DNA of 33,087 nt, from contig MVAQ01000234.1 of assembly GCA_014825775.1 (NCBI GenBank), forward strand, positions 1 to 33,087, written 5' to 3'. Positions 29,507 through 33,087 of the stretch are shown here, piece after piece (position 1 is the stretch's first letter; each line of letters opens with the position of its first letter). This stretch comes from Krasilnikovozyma curviuscula. Lineage: Eukaryota > Basidiomycota > Tremellomycetes > Cystofilobasidiales > Mrakiaceae. The notes beneath the pieces were generated by a model. The model worked only from the letters and a program-made list of their open reading frames with translations, searched no databases and was not told where the DNA came from. The position numbers and the translations under genes are program-made.

Positions 29507-30541
29507 ATGAAGTCTTTGACAATACCATTCCCTCCAGAGATTCTTTCAGAAATCCTTGAGCACTTCATCTCCTCGCCGCATCTCTCTTACCAGGAGAAAA
29601 TCTCCACGCTTCACACGTTGTCTCTGGTCTCTATCACTTTTAATAGTGAGGCTAATAGACTGCTGTATGAGTCCGTGGAGGTCAGTATGGACACCGACCG
29701 ATGGTGCTTGCTCTTTGAAGGGCTGTTTGAGGTTGAGCGAGGAGGATGGAAGCGGACCACCTCTTCTCGGACACGAGAAGACGTAGGCACGAATTTAGAG
29801 GGAATAAGCAGGTGGAACTGGGGAAACTGTCTAGTAAAGCTGAATAAATCGGATCCTCGACGATTGTTACGCCGACTGGAGCTGCTCTCGCTTATAAAGT
29901 CGCTAACCATCATCGACCACCCGAAGCCACTCTCGACGTCTCCTTTAACTCAAGGCGCACCTTTAAAGGATATCCCCATTGTCCTGCCCACCACTGCGAT
30001 TCTCGATCTCCTCTTCACCTGCACACCCCATCAAGCACTCTTGCCATCTCTCCAGACGCTCCAGCTCACCACATCCTTCCCCAATCCTGCCCTGTATTCG
30101 ACATGTCTCTCAGTTCTGTTTTCCTCTTTCGTTCTTTCTCTGCTCTCAGACTCACCCATTCAAAACCTCATTTTGAGAAACACATCCACCTCCTCCTCGT
30201 TTACATCTCCGCCCCCTCCTCTACCTGTACTTATGAACCAACTCCATCCCAAAACCCTCACCCACATCTTCCTCTTTGGTCCATGGAGCGCTGTTCAGAG
30301 CGCCGATAAACTCAAGACAACCACGGGGCGGGTGGTCCATCTGAAACGCGGCGGCGCCAACGATTACTTGGACGATTTAGGGCATATCGTCAAGAGTACT
30401 TGTTACTACAGCGGGGTTACTAGTCAGGAGGAAGAGGAAGAGGTACCCAGTGCGGTTAAGTTTAGGAGGTCGTTGGAAAGGTATCAGATGAGTGGGTTCC
30501 TTGATCGGAGGAGATTCAGAAGCGCCCATGTCTTGCTATGA
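29507..30541 (+). CDS. F-box-like domain protein, intronless
   Basis: Single uninterrupted frame of 344 codons from ATG at 29507. The start resembles an F-box: IPFPPEILSEILEHFIS, then TLHTLSLVSITFNSEANRLL and YESVEVSM (residues 6-63), a pattern common in basidiomycete proteins that pair an F-box with a variable or leucine-rich C-terminus. Later segments SLIKSLTIIDHP, LLPSLQTLQLTTSF and IQNLILRNTS look like degenerate leucine-rich units. If a true F-box, it would link a target to an SCF ubiquitin ligase through Skp1; the substrate is unknown. The absence of introns is unusual beside its neighbours. The C-terminal ~100 residues have no recognised domain. Coding status is supported by length and F-box similarity only. 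Confidence 0.7.
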   Translation: MKSLTIPFPPEILSEILEHFISSPHLSYQEKISTLHTLSLVSITFNSEANRLLYESVEVSMDTDRWCLLFEGLFEVERGGWKRTTSSRTREDVGTNLEGISRWNWGNCLVKLNKSDPRRLLRRLELLSLIKSLTIIDHPKPLSTSPLTQGAPLKDIPIVLPTTAILDLLFTCTPHQALLPSLQTLQLTTSFPNPALYSTCLSVLFSSFVLSLLSDSPIQNLILRNTSTSSSFTSPPPPLPVLMNQLHPKTLTHIFLFGPWSAVQSADKLKTTTGRVVHLKRGGANDYLDDLGHIVKSTCYYSGVTSQEEEEEVPSAVKFRRSLERYQMSGFLDRRRFRSAHVLL

Positions 30542-30794
30542 AAGATGAGGTCAGTTGCATCTTTCTACATGTTGGTGATCGGCTGGTATTTATAATGATA
30601 TTTGATCCTGTCTGTATTGTAGAGATGGAGACGACCATAGTGACAAGTCGCGCAAGCCAGTTCTGTTTGGTAACTGTGTGATGACAAAGCTGTAAGAGGC
30701 GGTTGCACGAGTCGCCTAATGATTTCTAGCTTGATGCTTGCTACAAGCGAATAGAAAATTTGTACTTTGAAAAAAAAAAAAAACCTTAAGTCAT
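30542..30794. other. Convergent intergenic region with A-tract
   Basis: 253 bp between convergent 3' ends. A run of 13 A (plus strand, 30771-30783) lies just beyond the methyltransferase stop on its minus strand, so it would be a U-tract in that transcript's 3' untranslated region. Confidence 0.45.
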
Positions 30795-32286
30795 CTAGAT
30801 CCAGCCAATGCTGTAAAACCGATAGCACGTCTCATCCGCCCTTCCGACCCCTGGAACTCTAACCAACTCCTCTCGATCCAAAACTGCTAACTTCCATTCA
30901 GCGATCCCATTCTCTATTTTATACTTCTTGACCTCCTCAAACGGCAAGAACGTCTTCTCTATCGCTTGTATTTCCTTCGTGTGCGTTGGCCGCAGTGGGA
31001 CCCAAAGGAAAAACAACCCGCCGTTGGTCCTTGCATTATTATCTGCCGATGCTGCCGATGATGCTGCTCGTGTTGCTGCTGGGTATTCTAAAAACTTTTC
31101 TACTGTTGATTTGATCCATGCCGGCATATGTGCTTCATAGACGATATCCGCACCGAGGATGACATGAAACCTATGATCCAGCGGAGGGTCCAAGATGTCA
31201 AGAGGTTGGTCGGGCCTTATCCTTGTCCCATCGCGACCCACGGTCATAAGAGGATCTGATTGAGAAGTTGCTTTGTAGAACGACAGCCAGTCGAGCGGAC
31301 ATGAGGTGATGAGGGGTGATGGCGCAGGGTGATTGATCAGGATGTTTTTGTTGAGATTCTGGAGGACAAGAGGGTTGTAATCCGTAGCGACGATCTCCCA
31401 GGGTAGGCGCTGAGTAGCTGCAAGAGCTGCACAGGCCAAAGAGCATACTCCCGTGCCTGCACCAAGCTCAAGGATCCGAGTGGTTGGCGCAGTTGTTTTG
31501 GTGGAGAGGTGGAAGGACTCTGGTTGTGCGATGATCCGCCGAGCTAGGAGGACGGATGATCCCCAAGTTTGTACACCGACTGAATCAGGGGTATGAGCAT
31601 CGTAAGGAGCGTCGTTAATGTCAACGGATATTGAAGGTGAAAGTTGGAGGGATCGAACGATTGCGCCTGATGCTGTTAGGGTTTCGGAGCCAGAAACAAA
31701 TTGAGATCAAAGTTGTCCAAAGATATAGAGTCAAGTTAAAGTTGCTTACCTGAAGTGCCTGACCATATGGCAAGCAGAGCCGCAGCTTCGCTAATAGCAT
31801 GCTCCCGTTGCGTTCGTTCTGGGGCAACTGGCTCATCACCCTCATGGCCTTCAAATAGCCCCTCATCTTCATCACCGCATTCTTCGACCCACTCATCTCC
31901 CTTCTTGATCAACATCAGTACCCAGTCTCTTGCATACTGCTGTTCAAACTCGTCGGCGCGAACCGCCACGAACGCCGGCTCTTCATCCTGTTCTTCTCCG
32001 GAGGGTGAAGCGTCCTCAGCTTCAGTATTGTATCCAGAATCTGTGATTTCTTTACCAGAACCCAGGATAGCTGGATGAAACAATGTAAAGTGCGGTTCGG
32101 GTTAGTGACTCTCGCCCCAGAAATTTTCTGTTTCGACTCACGAGGTAAGAATATCTTCCTCAGCAGCTGAATGTAGTCCACAATATCAGAAGATGTCAAT
32201 GTTTTTGATATTTGCCTTGGAAGGTGAGGCAGGAATCGAGAAGGAAGGGAATTGGTAGGCAATTGCGGTGGAGTGAGTTCCGACAT
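30795..32286 (-). CDS. Class I SAM-dependent methyltransferase (METTL21/Methyltransf_16-like)
   Basis: Three exons: 32286-32142, 32070-31750, 31672-30795 (447 aa, phases agree). The catalytic part begins near residue 187 with VGVQTWGSSVLLARRI, the G..vW.ss..la block typical of the METTL21/EFM lysine methyltransferase group. SAM-binding motif I follows, ILELGAGTGVCSLACAAL (222-239), then VATDYNPLVLQNL (motif II acidic residue), and VILGADIVYE, where related enzymes have the DxxY-like motif. An acidic N-terminal extension (EECGDEDEGLFEGHEGDE) precedes it. The family methylates lysines on proteins such as elongation factors and chaperones; the substrate here cannot be told from sequence. C-terminal YRFYSIGWI matches the common ending of the domain. 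Confidence 0.87.
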
Positions 32287-32919
32287 TGACAGCCTTCTGA
32301 AGCCAAATCAGTGCATAGGCTGAAACGAGTGGATTCCGATTTTGTGGTACAGTTGGGAAGCTGCCGTAGCGAGGAATGATGACTCTGTTTGAGGGTCTGT
32401 TGATATAAATTAGGTTTTGAATAGAAGGCGTTGAAGTGAGCCGCGACGGAAACTCTGGTTCGATATGTCTTTCGACGTCCACTCGGAATATCACTTGAAG
32501 TGGGCAACACACCCTATCATACGCATAGGTATTTGGGAGAGTGCTCTAAGTGAATTTCAGCAGAATAGATGCCGGCTGCTGCCAAGAGGACGTAGGCAGA
32601 CGTGTTTACTCAAGAGAATGTTTGACCTTCATTTTACCGTCGCAGAATTGATCGAGATCTCCTGGTGTTTTGATGCTCAATATATATGACTCAAGTATGC
32701 TGTGCCAGGTAGCTATTGAATGCCCTGATGGAGGTATCAGAGTTCCTGTCCGACAGGGCGAGGGATCTTGCATCAGAAGGAGCAAGAGAAAGGGTGCAAA
32801 GCTTATTCTATCCAAAAAAGCATAGAGGCATAGCAAAGAGAGTGATCGAAAACGAATAGAACAGATCCAAAAGTATCTGAACAAGAATAGAAGAAAAGGC
32901 AAGAGCCTAAGAACTGTGC
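32287..32919. other. Intergenic region methyltransferase / histone H3
   Basis: About 630 bp between two minus-strand genes: the H3 3' region and the methyltransferase promoter. Short ORFs (up to ~108 codons) have no recognisable features. I saw no histone 3' stem-loop, which fungi generally lack. Confidence 0.5.

Positions 32920-33087
<168 letters not shown>

Overview
This window is nuclear DNA from a basidiomycete fungus, most likely a tremellomycete yeast related to Cryptococcus or Kwoniella. The reasons are very high intron density (I reconstruct about 69 spliceosomal introns in 15 genes, mostly 60-110 nt, with GTRAGT-like donors and CTAAY-like branch sequences), and a gene set with a basidiomycete/tremellomycete look: a BAH-PHD-ELM2-SANT-GATA Snt2-like protein, a calcipressin with the FLISPPxSPP motif, a TOK-type channel and an intron-containing histone H3. 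The species call is inference; I could not search databases. All exon maps were built by hand by joining reading frames across GT-AG (once GC-AG) introns and checking that phases agree.

Layout from left to right: 1-3199 (-) Snt2-like chromatin protein, cut by the left edge; 4528-6012 (+) CCR4-NOT subunit Caf40/Rcd1; 6994-8597 (+) NYN-domain (PIN-like) putative RNA-processing protein; 9757-12878 (+) Zn2Cys6 transcription factor; 12980-14543 (-) MoCF/molybdopterin-binding-domain protein; about 14942-15516 (-) a doubtful spliced unit; 15619-16617 (-) calcipressin/RCAN; 17293-18637 (-) Cms1 ribosome-biogenesis protein; 19242-21473 (+) mitochondrial PPR-like protein; 21614-22594 (-) ubiquitin-conjugating enzyme E2; 22695-24586 (+) Alg2 mannosyltransferase; 24704-27788 (-) TOK-type two-pore potassium channel; 28203-29135 (+) Pmp20-type peroxiredoxin ending in AKL; 29507-30541 (+) intronless F-box-like protein; 30795-32286 (-) class I methyltransferase; 32920-33087 (-) C-terminus of histone H3, cut by the right edge.

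The genes are housekeeping and regulatory genes of a typical compact fungal chromosome arm, alternately divergent and convergent, with short shared promoters (100 bp between the E2 gene and ALG2; about 414 bp between the channel and the peroxiredoxin). Nothing suggests an operon, a biosynthetic cluster, a transposon, an RNA gene or a mating-type locus, and I do not see a new multi-gene system. The two most notable signals are in splicing: two consecutive micro-exons of 6 and 4 nt in the Snt2-like gene, and a GC-AG intron followed by a 6-nt micro-exon in the E2 gene. The third is a Thr-to-Ala change in the second selectivity filter of the potassium channel.
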